Below are positions 24,044 to 32,739 of a DNA stretch of 64,000 nt, in pieces. The DNA lies in the NCBI GenBank assembly GCA_039969155.1, contig JBDVOJ010000075.1, positions 1-64,000 of the forward strand, in the 5' to 3' direction. The notes beneath the pieces are model-generated. The model saw only the letters and a program-made list of their open reading frames with translations. It did no database searches and was not told the DNA's origin. Made by a program: the position numbers and the translations under genes. This stretch comes from GCA-002733465 sp039969155 (GTDB taxonomy: Bacteria; Pseudomonadota; Gammaproteobacteria; Enterobacterales; Kangiellaceae). Every line of letters begins with the position of its first letter. Position 1 is the stretch's first letter.

Positions 24044-25249
24044 ATGCCTTCAATCAAAGACCTCCCATCCAACGTAAAACAGTACATTTTGGTGACGGCC
24101 AACTATTGGGCTTTTACCCTAACCGATGGCGCTCTAAGAATGTTGGTGGTTTTGCATTTTCATCAACTCGGCTACTCACCCTTTGCAATAGCCATGCTAT
24201 TCATCTTTTATGAGTTCTTTGGAGTAGTCACCAACCTCCTCGGCGGATGGCTTGGGTCATTAACCGGCTTAAATCGAACCATGAATATCGGTTTAGCCAT
24301 TCAGGTTTTTGCCTTGCTTATGTTAGTGGCTCCCGATGAATATCTAACCGTTGTTTGGGTGATGATTGCGCAAGCTTTGTCGGGTATTGCTAAAGATCTT
24401 AATAAAATGAGTGCCAAAAGTGCGATTAAGTTTTTGGTCTCTAGCGACCAAGCGGGAACCAAGCTTTATCGATGGATGGCTTTATTGACCGGTTCAAAAA
24501 ATACTATGAAAGGCGTTGGTTTTTTCTTAGGCGCCATATTGTTGCAAGTATTCGGATTTCAAAATGCCGCGTTATTTATGGCGGTGGTGCTGAGTTTTAT
24601 TTTACTGATTAGCTTAATAAAACTTGAACCAGGAATGGGCAAAGCCAACACTAAACCAAAATTCTCTCAGCTGCTTTCAAAAAGCCGTCCTATTAACTTT
24701 CTATCAAGCGCTCGCTTCTTTTTATTTGGCGCGAGGGATATTTGGTTTGTAGTGGCACTACCCGTTTATTTATCGAGCCAGCTGGGTTGGACTTTTTGGC
24801 AAGTTGGGATCTTTATGGCGTTATGGGTCATCGGTTACGGAATCATTCAAGCCAACGCGCCAAAAGTTACCGGTCAGCTAAATCCAGAAAAGAATATTAA
24901 ACTCTGGTCTACTATTTTGACCTTAGTGACACTGGTAATCGTTATTTTGTTTGGATTTACTTCTCTCTCACCAACATTGGTGTTAATTATTGGATTGATT
25001 ATTTTTGGTGCGGCATTTGCGATTAATTCATCGCTGCATAGTTTTTTAATCGTCCATTATTCTAGTCATGATTCCGTATCGATTGATGTCGGTTTTTATT
25101 ATATGGCTAATGCGGCTGGACGGTTAGTGGGGACCATTTTGTCTGGGTGGGTTTATCAGCAGGCGGGGTTGTTGAGTTGTCTAGTTGTGTCAGGGGTATT
25201 TATCGCTGTCGCGAGTGGATTAAGTTTCTTTTTGAATAATAAAGATTGA
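24044..25249 (+). CDS. arsJ: Organoarsenical efflux MFS transporter ArsJ
   Basis: A 401-residue major facilitator protein with about twelve hydrophobic segments. The N-terminus NYWAFTLTDGALRMLVVLHF, followed by HQLGYSPFAIAMLFIFYEF and GGWLGSLTGLNRTMNIGL, is characteristic of ArsJ. ArsJ extrudes 1-arseno-3-phosphoglycerate made by the adjacent GAPDH; the product hydrolyses outside to arsenate, giving resistance. Four bases separate the two genes, so they form one transcript. Other ars genes (arsR, arsC, acr3) are not in the window. An intergenic repeat block begins a few bases after the stop. Confidence 0.92.
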   Translation: MPSIKDLPSNVKQYILVTANYWAFTLTDGALRMLVVLHFHQLGYSPFAIAMLFIFYEFFGVVTNLLGGWLGSLTGLNRTMNIGLAIQVFALLMLVAPDEYLTVVWVMIAQALSGIAKDLNKMSAKSAIKFLVSSDQAGTKLYRWMALLTGSKNTMKGVGFFLGAILLQVFGFQNAALFMAVVLSFILLISLIKLEPGMGKANTKPKFSQLLSKSRPINFLSSARFFLFGARDIWFVVALPVYLSSQLGWTFWQVGIFMALWVIGYGIIQANAPKVTGQLNPEKNIKLWSTILTLVTLVIVILFGFTSLSPTLVLIIGLIIFGAAFAINSSLHSFLIVHYSSHDSVSIDVGFYYMANAAGRLVGTILSGWVYQQAGLLSCLVVSGVFIAVASGLSFFLNNKD

Positions 25250-25255
25250 TTTGGT

Positions 25256-25870
25256 TCTGTCTTTATGAGAATTAAAATCAAAAGCGTTTCGCAGCGCTGC
25301 GCTCTGACTGCGACATACTTTTGTTAGAAGACAAAAGTACGCAAAAGCTTCTTTCGTTGAAACGAGCGCTTTTCGAGCGTGCTGAACATTCTTAATGCTT
25401 AAAGAGGTTGCGACTTGACTTATAGCGCCCACCGGGCGGAAAAGAACTCGCTGCGCTTAAACAGCTTTTCCGCTGATCCGATGGACATGGGAATGTCGGG
25501 TTGCTCGTAGCCACTGGGCAAAAGCCAACAAACGCTTACAATATCGAATAGGCCATCTTTAGATTTGTGAGCGCAGTGCACAGGGCTAGCAAGGGCTTCT
25601 TTCGCCTAGCGGCTATAACGGCGAAGTGAAACTCATGAGTCAGCGGGTAGACAAGAAAAGTAAATGAGCGCCAGCGAGCTCTTTTCTTCCGCTGACTCAC
25701 GCTCAACAAATAAGGACTATTCAGGCTTAGAATAGCCGTCAAAAATTGACCAATGAGTTATCTTCAGCGAAAAGACTTTTTGGTTCCTTTTGTGTCTTTG
25801 GACAAAAGGGACTCGCACGCAAGCAAAGCGGTGCGAAACGCTTTTGAATTTGATTCCATTAACAACAAAA
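25256..25870. repeat. Mosaic intergenic repeat region 2 with inverted ends
   Basis: The 648-base gap 25250-25897 holds no credible gene. It is framed by inverted copies of one module: CAAAAGCGTTTCGCAGCGCT (minus sense, 25273-25314) and GCGAAACGCTTTTGAA (plus sense, 25821-25853). Each end has an adjacent hairpin: TACTTTTGT/ACAAAAGTA (25316-25339) and CCTTTTGT/ACAAAAGG (25786-25809). Internal blocks at 25461-25528 and 25626-25668 recur in region 3 (28867-28933 and 28833-28866). No transposase frame is seen. Confidence 0.8.
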
Positions 25871-25897
25871 GCATCCCCATTAAATAAAACTAAACCC

Positions 25898-28246
25898 CTA
25901 TTTCCCCCTCAGCTTCCTTAACACCCGAATCTGCTCACTATCACTTGAAATCTCCTCACTAGCCTCATAAAGCGCATCAATCAACACTTTATCACCATTA
26001 GCTTGGTCAGCGACTTTAGAGAGTAAACTCGAAAGCTCAAAATCAGAGGAAATTTCGTCCGCTGCTACTTGAACCAAAGAGACTAATTGTTGAGTCGTTA
26101 AGTTCTTATTGATGAGCTTTGAAAAAGCTCTTCTCATTTCAAAATCAGACGAGATACTCTTAGATAATTCGAGGTACGAGTCAAATAGAGCTGGATCAGC
26201 TAATAAATTTTCATCTGCTTTTAATAATAAGCTAGCAAGTTCAAAGTCAGATTGAATGCTATCAGCCGCTGCTAGCATTCTGCCAAGAAAAGCTTTGTTG
26301 ACAGTTTGGTTATCAAGAAACGTCTCGAACAAGCTTCTCATTTCAAAATCTGATTGAATCGAACTAGCGGCCTTAAAGAAAAGCACTTGGGCATCGTCAC
26401 TATTTGATAAATGATTAACTGATTTCTTCAGCAAGTTGGCTAACTCAAAGTCCGATTGAATCGTTTGACTTGCAGCGAATAATTGTTGCCAGCCTTCGTC
26501 GTCTAGTGACTGTGAACTAACCACAACCTTCAGTACATTAGCTAACTCGAAATCAGATTCAATAGATTCTGAGAGTGAGATTAATTTCTCTAAGTTGCTA
26601 TTGGAAAGCTGACTAATACTCAGCAATTCTTTCATATAAAGCCCAGTGACATAGTCAGTCTGGATTAGCTTAATCTCTTCAAGCACGGCTTCATCTCCGC
26701 CTCGCTGTTTAAATCGAGCGACTCTTTCTTTTGCGTTTAGACCGGTTCTTCTTAATAGCTCCGGTAAAACGGTCGCAAACCATTCTTTAGCATTTTTATC
26801 AAACGGAGTTTTATCACCATCGACATAATATTTGTATTCGACTTCATCATCACCATCGCGCTCAATTTTTATTTTTATTTCATCTTCGCCTGGCTGCTCA
26901 ACGCTATAAGTAAGATAACTATCTTCTGGAAAAACCAATATTTCACTTTCGTCATCAGAAAGCTTCATTTCGCCAGTCAGCTTGGCTTTGGTACGAGTTT
27001 TAACTCCGTCATGATTAGAGTGAGAGTTAAATGATCGTGTGCCGGTTTTACTTGAATAGGTATTTTGAGAAAAGTTGTCCTTTTCATTGGCTTGCAACAT
27101 GGAAACGCTGCAACCAGGTAGCACCACCAGTACCAATAAGGCGAACGTTAAACATAGTCCTACGGTTGAAGTTTGAGTTCGATGCTCATTACTCGACAGT
27201 AACGCTTCGACACGAGTTAAAAGCTGGCTTTTATTTGATTTCATTGCGGGTACCCACTGATTTTGACTGGAAGTTAAATTATTTTTGGCGGTAATCAAAA
27301 GCGCTTCGGCAAGTGCTCTTGAATTACCGGTTGATTGCTCAGCAAATTGATCACTGCGTTGCTCGGCAATTTGATTAACCTTATTGAACAGAATTTTATT
27401 GAGCGGTTGAAAAAAGAAAACGCCGTTGAAGAACATTAATATTTTTCGCCACAGGCTATCTCTTCGAACAATGTGGCCTAACTCATGTGCGAGAGCTGCT
27501 TCAACCTGCAACTCGTCATATAGCATCCCAAACCCATGAGGTAAAACGATCTCTCTCGCGCCAAAAACAATTGGCGATTGAATCGAATCGATTTCCGATA
27601 ACATAATTGGCTTTTGAATATTTAGTTCGTTGGTTAGGCGATGCAAAATATCGATCACTTGTTGCGATTTAATCTGTTTTCTAGAACTTAAAAATTGATT
27701 AAGTTGGTGTATTTTGATTGCTCTGGTCGCGGTTACAAAAAACGCTCCTATCAACCACGTTATTAAGAGCAGTTGCCACCATTGCCATGATTGTTGTGGT
27801 TCCTCGAGAATAGTTGGTTCTTTGATTTGTTTTAAGGGACTTTGGTTAATAACTGCATGTTCTAAAGCCGTTTTGTTAGAAGCTGGCGGATTCAATTTAA
27901 AATCTTTTCTAATTGCGCTCACAGGCTTTGGCTGGCTAATCACACCGGCTTCAGTCGGAGCAACCCCAATGTTTAAAGTAGATGACTGTAGTGCAGAATT
28001 ATCTGGCTGCTGAAGCTCAATTTTGGGCATGCCCCAATCAGTCGAAATTGGCCGCCAATCGAATGAATACAGCGCAGCTGTAATTACTCCTGCAAAAAGC
28101 GCACTTTTAACAATAATCTCGCCCGCTGTGTCAGCTTTTAGCCACTTAAAATGCAAGCCGCATAGTGCAGCCCCAACAAAAAAGGTACTGTGTAGCCAAT
28201 AGTTGATTAAGAATTCAACGCCCCAAAACTGCCATGACTCAATCAT
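25898..28246 (-). CDS. M56 (BlaR1-like) membrane metallopeptidase with C-terminal 34-residue repeats
   Basis: A 782-residue protein partner of BlaI. The N-terminal third has four membrane segments (about 8-30, 40-62, 153-172 and 362-383) and a zinc peptidase motif HELGH near residue 252 (ALAHELGHIVRRDS). In BlaR1/MecR1 this domain cuts the repressor after a beta-lactam binds an outer sensor. Here the penicillin-binding sensor is missing: the part after residue 385 has an acidic region (EDEIKIKIERDGDDEVEYKY), then WFATVLPELLRRTG, and seven repeats with the motif S-I-x-S-D-F-E-L/M spaced about 34 residues to the end. Related M56 proteins with this tail occur in other Gammaproteobacteria. The start overlaps blaI by 8 bases. 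The input signal is unknown. Confidence 0.88.
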   Translation of the reverse strand: MIESWQFWGVEFLINYWLHSTFFVGAALCGLHFKWLKADTAGEIIVKSALFAGVITAALYSFDWRPISTDWGMPKIELQQPDNSALQSSTLNIGVAPTEAGVISQPKPVSAIRKDFKLNPPASNKTALEHAVINQSPLKQIKEPTILEEPQQSWQWWQLLLITWLIGAFFVTATRAIKIHQLNQFLSSRKQIKSQQVIDILHRLTNELNIQKPIMLSEIDSIQSPIVFGAREIVLPHGFGMLYDELQVEAALAHELGHIVRRDSLWRKILMFFNGVFFFQPLNKILFNKVNQIAEQRSDQFAEQSTGNSRALAEALLITAKNNLTSSQNQWVPAMKSNKSQLLTRVEALLSSNEHRTQTSTVGLCLTFALLVLVVLPGCSVSMLQANEKDNFSQNTYSSKTGTRSFNSHSNHDGVKTRTKAKLTGEMKLSDDESEILVFPEDSYLTYSVEQPGEDEIKIKIERDGDDEVEYKYYVDGDKTPFDKNAKEWFATVLPELLRRTGLNAKERVARFKQRGGDEAVLEEIKLIQTDYVTGLYMKELLSISQLSNSNLEKLISLSESIESDFELANVLKVVVSSQSLDDEGWQQLFAASQTIQSDFELANLLKKSVNHLSNSDDAQVLFFKAASSIQSDFEMRSLFETFLDNQTVNKAFLGRMLAAADSIQSDFELASLLLKADENLLADPALFDSYLELSKSISSDFEMRRAFSKLINKNLTTQQLVSLVQVAADEISSDFELSSLLSKVADQANGDKVLIDALYEASEEISSDSEQIRVLRKLRGK
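25930..26590 (-). repeat. Seven 34-residue SDFE repeats in the M56 protein
   Basis: The SDFE codons (or SDSE in the last) fall at plus-strand spacings of 99, 105, 103, 102, 101 and 102 bases, that is 33-35 residues. Copies share I-x-S-D-F-E-L/M-x-x-L-L, but their DNA has diverged, so this is a structural repeat, probably alpha-helical, not a fresh amplification. Confidence 0.8.
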
Positions 28247-28625
28247 TACTTTTCTCCTGATCGATCAGCTGTTGAATTTTTGCGATATCGTCTTGCTTAA
28301 CTTCGTCTTGAGCGACCAAGTGATGAACTAGCTCTGAGGGGTTTCCATCAAACAGATGATTCAACAAATTCGATAACATCGAGGTTTTGACTTCAGCTTC
28401 AGTAATAGCCGGCGAATAGAAAAACTGACGTCCTTGCTTTTCAGCATGCACAATATTCTTCTCATGCATTCTTTTCAGCAAAGTCGCAACCGTGGTTAGC
28501 GCCATCGGCTTTTGCTCGTTTAATAGCTGTTGAGCCTGACTAACGCTCAAACGCTGATGTTGCCACAGCACTTTCATTACCGTTAACTGCAATTCACTTA
28601 ACTTCACTGGTTTGTTTTCAGACAC
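28239..28625 (-). CDS. blaI: BlaI/MecI family repressor
   Basis: A 128-residue winged-helix repressor. The N-terminal domain has LSELQLTVMKVLWQHQRLSV and the recognition part ALTTVATLLKRMHEKNIV with the wing KQGRQFFYSP; the C-terminal dimer domain carries the short NLLNHLFDGNPSELVHHLV segment. BlaI dimers hold TACA-N2-TGTA sites until cut by an M56 protease. Two such sites overlap the promoter immediately upstream. The gene overlaps the M56 gene by 8 bases. Whether it controls a beta-lactamase elsewhere is unknown; none is present here. Confidence 0.93.
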   Translation of the reverse strand: MSENKPVKLSELQLTVMKVLWQHQRLSVSQAQQLLNEQKPMALTTVATLLKRMHEKNIVHAEKQGRQFFYSPAITEAEVKTSMLSNLLNHLFDGNPSELVHHLVAQDEVKQDDIAKIQQLIDQEKSND

Positions 28626-28702
28626 CTATTAACTCCTAGACACCTTTGGACTACTAACTAAACAGCTAAACTGTTTATGTAATCAAAAGATTTAGCACAA
28701 TA

Positions 28703-28716
28703 ACTACACTTGTAGT
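28703..28716. promoter_or_regulatory. BlaI operator 2
   Basis: ACTACACTTGTAGT, an almost perfect palindrome of the TACA-N2-TGTA type. It lies just downstream of the predicted -10 on the minus strand, at the likely transcription start. Confidence 0.8.
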
Positions 28717-28718
28717 TT

Positions 28719-28747
28719 AAGTTAATACTACACATGTAGTTTGTCAA
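28719..28747 (-). promoter_or_regulatory. blaI promoter with operator 1 in the spacer
   Basis: On the minus strand TTGACA (28742-28747) is a perfect -35, followed by a 17-base spacer and TAACTT (28719-28724) as a weak -10. The spacer holds the perfect palindrome ACTACA-TGTAGT (plus strand ACTACACATGTAGT, 28727-28740). A bound repressor would block RNA polymerase. Confidence 0.78.
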
Positions 28748-28796
28748 CTAAAAAGATATGCCAATGTTTCGATAAATGTAACTAATTGAGAATGAG

Positions 28797-29205
28797 GCTG
28801 TGTGAAAACTGCCTCGCGGTTATAACGGAGAAGTGAAACTCATGAGGCAGCGGGTAGACAAGAAAAAACAGCTTTTCCACTAATTCAATGGACATGAGGG
28901 ACGTCAGGTTGCTTGTAGCCTTCGGGAAAGCTCAAAACCCAGGCTCTTACGGACTCTATTGCAATTGTGAGGGTAAACGCAATGAACATTCGTCCATGCA
29001 AATAATTAGCCTAATCGCGGTGCCCAGTGCGAACGCCATCGGCCTTTTTGCCTTCTTTCGCCTAAACGCGCCTACTTTTGGTTTGGCTATTGAAAAAAGA
29101 AGGTTATGTCCACGGATGGACTGTATTAAGCTAGTGTTGGAACAACTAGCTGTCGCAGTCAGAGCGCCAGCGCTGCGAAACGCTTTTGATTTTAGATTTA
29201 TTTCT
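28797..29205. repeat. Mosaic intergenic repeat region 3
   Basis: The 616-base gap 28626-29241 starts with the blaI promoter and then holds repeat modules: the GTGAAACTCATGAG block at 28833-28866, the AACAGCTTTTCC-TGGACATG block at 28867-28933 and the GCGCTGCGAAACGCTTTTGA end at 29152-29194. The first two, separated by about 165 bases in region 2 and in opposite order, are adjacent here. Frames in this DNA look like chance translations. Confidence 0.78.
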
Positions 29206-29241
29206 TAGTAAAGAACGATAGTCAACATCCGCGATAGTTGA

Positions 29242-30150
29242 CTATTTATTCTCAACAACCGCAATAAACTTCCCACCATTACTCACCTTTATTCGCCCCG
29301 CTTTACCCTTGAAATAACCAGACAAATCTTGCCCATCTAACCAACGATAGCCCTTATTTCCCCGCGGCCAAACTTGAATTCGGTTGTCATTGAACCGCAA
29401 AATATCACCATTAGGCGCCCAAGAGTATTCATAATTTGAATCATAAATCGGAGCGATTGGCGTTATAGAGAAATCTTTCGGGTCAAATACCTTAATCCAA
29501 ACTTCACTATTGGTTTGACGATGAACAAAGCTAAATAGGTCGCTATTAGGAACTCGCTGAGGCGAACTGGGTAACGCGTTACCACTGACAAAGCGAGCCA
29601 TATTTTTTTCAAGGTTTAAGTATTGCACGCTCCAGCCGTAGCGAGACCAAAACAACACGTCTGAAGTTTTTTCATTGGTCGCATAGTATCCCACAGGCTC
29701 TTTAGAGTTTAGTAGCCATTGGCTGTTGCCGTCTTTGCGGTCTTGTGCCCAAACCGTTTGGTAAGGATTTCCGCCTTCACTCACAAAAGTAACTTTGTCG
29801 TTAGCCGCGTAGGTTTTGGGAGAGTATTCGCTATGCTCGGTGTTTGTAATCTGTTCGAGTTTAGTGGACTCTAGGTGATATTCATAAACATCAGACTGCT
29901 TGCCATCTTTAACCGAAACAAACAGTACACTTTCATCCTTGTTAGTAAAAAAGGGCTGATTATCATAGCCTTTGTTATTTGAAATATTTCGGCCACTATG
30001 TAATACATATTCACCGTCTTTAACGCCTAAATCAAAAAGGTGAATCTCTGTATCAGGAGGAGTAATTTCCTGGACTGTTTCTTCCTCTGCACTCGCCATT
30101 GTAAAATTAGACAATAGTAACGTGGCTATCCAATTTTTGTAATTTCTCAA
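29242..30150 (-). CDS. Secreted TolB-like beta-propeller protein
   Basis: A 302-residue protein with a signal peptide (RNYKNWIATLLLSNFTMASA). The rest is rich in WD40/TolB-type strands, for example QPFFTNKDESVLFVSVKDGK, YSPKTYAANDKVTFVSEGG, YYATNEKTSDVLFW and YSWAPNGDILRFNDN. Such propellers are found in TolB and as the N-terminal part of prolyl oligopeptidases, but no hydrolase domain follows. Role: possibly protein binding in the periplasm. I choose TTG 30148-30150 because AGAGGGGAA lies at ideal spacing before it; the ATG 33 bases upstream would put this site inside the coding sequence. Confidence 0.75.
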   Translation of the reverse strand: MRNYKNWIATLLLSNFTMASAEEETVQEITPPDTEIHLFDLGVKDGEYVLHSGRNISNNKGYDNQPFFTNKDESVLFVSVKDGKQSDVYEYHLESTKLEQITNTEHSEYSPKTYAANDKVTFVSEGGNPYQTVWAQDRKDGNSQWLLNSKEPVGYYATNEKTSDVLFWSRYGWSVQYLNLEKNMARFVSGNALPSSPQRVPNSDLFSFVHRQTNSEVWIKVFDPKDFSITPIAPIYDSNYEYSWAPNGDILRFNDNRIQVWPRGNKGYRWLDGQDLSGYFKGKAGRIKVSNGGKFIAVVENK

Positions 30151-30421
30151 TTTGTCTTCCCCTCTACAAGCTAATGAATTCAATTATCTTTGTGTGATTC
30201 CGCTGACCGTTTTAGTCATGCACATTATTTAAAACGCCTAATCTTCTCAGCATCATTAGACTACCTATTAACAACAACATCAAGTAAAAGCCTATGGCAA
30301 ACATATCTGATTGCCTGTGCGAACTATAATGTAAGACTATACTTTATTTGTCATCTATCGAACATTTTTTAAAAACGTTAGCTGGACACTTATTTTTGGC
30401 CTTGTAAACTGGAGAATTGAT

Positions 30422-31183
30422 GTGGCTTCATCCGAGAGTATTACTCAGATCGCAGTGTGTCTCGTTGCAGCTACATATTGTTTATCCGCTTCCGCCTCTG
30501 ACGGCGATAATAACGATTCAATACAGCCTATTTCACAGGGTTTGTTACTTGGAGAGTCGCCGTTTGTTCAAGAAGAAGATGAAATTGAATTGGGACTAAT
30601 TCTAGATTTTCCAGCAGATATTGCAGGAAATAGGCTCTCTACATTAGTGTTCGAGATGGAATATGGTGTAACCAAGCGATTCACAGTTTCAGCCGAACTC
30701 CCCTATCAAAAACTAGAGAGCGACTCTATCGATGCCAAAGGACCGGGAGACTTAGAACTTTCGGCGTTATACGCCCTGCATAACGACAACAACTTGATTG
30801 TTTCAATTGGCGTTGGTTCAACACTACCTTCGGGCAATGAAGACAAACAACTCGGAGAAGGTGAGACGGCATGGGAATCCATGTTTTCGGTTGGAAAACT
30901 ATTTGAGGATAGTCAATTAGTATTCACTAGCAGCTTCGAAATTAATGAATATGAAATTGAACAAGGGTACACTGTGAGCTGGGCCAAACAATACAGCCGC
31001 CTAGTGTTTGCGATTGACTTGAATGCTGAATTCTCGGAGGACGAAGAAGAATTTGCAATTGCTCCCAGCCTACTGTTTGATTACCAAGAGTTTGGAAAAT
31101 TTCAGATTGGTGTTGCAACCGGAGTTGATTCTGACTCACCCGATTGGCGGCTATTAGCTCATTGGTACATTGAGTTTGAATAG
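30422..31183 (+). CDS. Outer-membrane beta-barrel protein (transporter-like)
   Basis: A 253-residue protein with a signal peptide (ITQIAVCLVAATYCLSASA) and alternating strands ending in the aromatic LLAHWYIEFE, typical of small barrels. The run TLVFEMEYGVTKRFTVSAEL, then GPGDLELSALYAL and GVGSTLPSGN resemble the family often annotated as transporter or MetA-pathway barrel. Substrate unknown. The start is GTG 30422-30424 with GGAG 7 bases upstream. It converges with a GGDEF-EAL gene; the two stops are 6 bases apart. Confidence 0.65.
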   Translation: MASSESITQIAVCLVAATYCLSASASDGDNNDSIQPISQGLLLGESPFVQEEDEIELGLILDFPADIAGNRLSTLVFEMEYGVTKRFTVSAELPYQKLESDSIDAKGPGDLELSALYALHNDNNLIVSIGVGSTLPSGNEDKQLGEGETAWESMFSVGKLFEDSQLVFTSSFEINEYEIEQGYTVSWAKQYSRLVFAIDLNAEFSEDEEEFAIAPSLLFDYQEFGKFQIGVATGVDSDSPDWRLLAHWYIEFE

Positions 31184-31188
31184 GCGTT

Positions 31189-32739
31189 TTAGTTCTTTTT
31201 CTTGTTTGATTTGACTAAGCTCTGGGTAGATAACTCATCTGAAGGCCGCCCAAGGAAAAAACCCTGACCAAATTGACATTCGAACTCTTTCAAATAAGCT
31301 AGGTTTTGTTGAGTTTCGATTCCTTCCGCAATTAGATTAATATTCATCTCTTTGCACATTCTGGACAAAGCTGAAACGATTGCGCGATTCTTTCGATTTT
31401 TTTCTATCCCTAAAATAAACTCTCTGTCGATTTTTAGTTTATTAAAATCAAATGAATGAAGGTAGGCTAAGCTAGAGTAGCCCGTTCCAAAATCATCCAA
31501 CGAAACGCTAACTCCAATTTTCTTTAACTCTTTGATAACATTTTTCGCTCTAGGTATATCTTCTAGCAAAATACTTTCGGTCAACTCTATCTCTAGTCGT
31601 TCTGGTGCTAAGCCTGAGATACTCAATGCACGCTTAATTCGAAAAATAAAATCTGGATGCCGTATTTGATGTGCAGAGACATTAACGGAGATAGGAATTG
31701 GTTCACTCCAGGTCATAGCCGCAGCGCAAGCTTGATTGAGAACGTATTCTCCTAATTCGAAAATTAGCCCTATTTCTTCAGCAACGGCAATAAAATGCGT
31801 CGGTTCTACCTCGCCTAGCTGGTGATGATTCCACCTTGCTAAGGCTTCGAAGCAAACGATTTTGTCATTGTGTAAATCATAGATTGGTTGTAAGTCAATG
31901 GTCAACTGCCTGGCTTTTACCGCTTTCTTTAGTTCTGTTTCTACAAACTGCCGTTCAAATAAGACATTGTCCATCTCTTCATCAAAAAAAATCCAACGAC
32001 TGACTATCGAGCGTTTCGCGGCATACATTGATATATCGGCTTTTCTTAGAATATCAATTACAGTTTCATTACTGTTTGCATTTAAAACAATCCCAATACT
32101 CCCACCGAGTTCAAACTCATAATTATCGACTTGAATTGGCTGATCCAAGATATCTATAATTTCTTTCGCTTTGCTGGAGGCTTCTTCTTTTGTAGCGATA
32201 TCAAATAAAAGAAGGGCGAACTCATCGCCACCGAGCCGCGCACAAATGTCATCATTGTGTATGATTGTCTGAAGCCGATTAGATACTTCAACGAGAGCTA
32301 AATCTCCAACTTGATGGCCATAAACATCATTTACTTTTTTAAATTTATTCAGATCCAGAAGCATTACAGAAAATGCTCGATCTGACTGTAACGATTTGGA
32401 GACTTGACTATTAAAAAACGTGCGATTAGGAATTGCTGTCAAATTATCATGATTTATTAGATAGACCAGCTCTTCTTCTACCAATTTGCGTTTAACGATC
32501 TCAGCACTTTGCTCACGCCAACGTCGATAAGCGAAAATACCCACACTAACGGCTGACACCATTAACAGAGTAAATAACTCATCTAATTCCCATTCTTCAT
32601 ACTGTTCAGAAAACTCGACTAACGCTTCTAAGGCGTCATATTTTGCAGCTATCAGAAAAACGACCATGGAAAATAAAAATAAAGCGAGTAACTCTATTTT
32701 TATAGAAGAAGGAAGTTTGTTCAGCTTGGTAAAGGGCAA
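31189..32739 (-). CDS. Membrane GGDEF-EAL protein
   Basis: A 516-residue c-di-GMP enzyme. Two membrane helices (about 16-32 and 55-70) enclose a short acidic loop (about 35-55), too small for a known sensor domain. GGDEF is at residues 170-174 (ARLGGDEFALL) and EAL at 298-300 (CFEALARW); both active-site signatures and DDFGTGYSS are intact. The position of the inhibitory RxxD reads HNDD, so product feedback at that site is probably lost. It could be a cyclase, a phosphodiesterase or both. Start is a TTG (32737-32739) with AGGA upstream; there is no ATG before residue 25, which lies in the first helix. Confidence 0.88.
   Translation of the reverse strand: MPFTKLNKLPSSIKIELLALFLFSMVVFLIAAKYDALEALVEFSEQYEEWELDELFTLLMVSAVSVGIFAYRRWREQSAEIVKRKLVEEELVYLINHDNLTAIPNRTFFNSQVSKSLQSDRAFSVMLLDLNKFKKVNDVYGHQVGDLALVEVSNRLQTIIHNDDICARLGGDEFALLLFDIATKEEASSKAKEIIDILDQPIQVDNYEFELGGSIGIVLNANSNETVIDILRKADISMYAAKRSIVSRWIFFDEEMDNVLFERQFVETELKKAVKARQLTIDLQPIYDLHNDKIVCFEALARWNHHQLGEVEPTHFIAVAEEIGLIFELGEYVLNQACAAAMTWSEPIPISVNVSAHQIRHPDFIFRIKRALSISGLAPERLEIELTESILLEDIPRAKNVIKELKKIGVSVSLDDFGTGYSSLAYLHSFDFNKLKIDREFILGIEKNRKNRAIVSALSRMCKEMNINLIAEGIETQQNLAYLKEFECQFGQGFFLGRPSDELSTQSLVKSNKKKN

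Noticed and set aside
25220..25742. Two minus-strand frames in the gap after arsJ
   Set aside because: Both cross repeat modules with poor starts; no protein-like composition.
25256..29205. Composite transposon or insertion sequence around blaI
   Set aside because: No transposase, no target duplication that I can see; repeat ends also occur outside this interval.
28888..29208. 106-codon plus-strand frame
   Set aside because: It lies wholly in repeat region 3 and translates the hairpin modules; no start site and no recognisable domain.
30190..30372. 60-codon plus-strand frame upstream of the barrel gene
   Set aside because: No ribosome binding site, composition like chance translation, and the stretch should hold divergent promoters.
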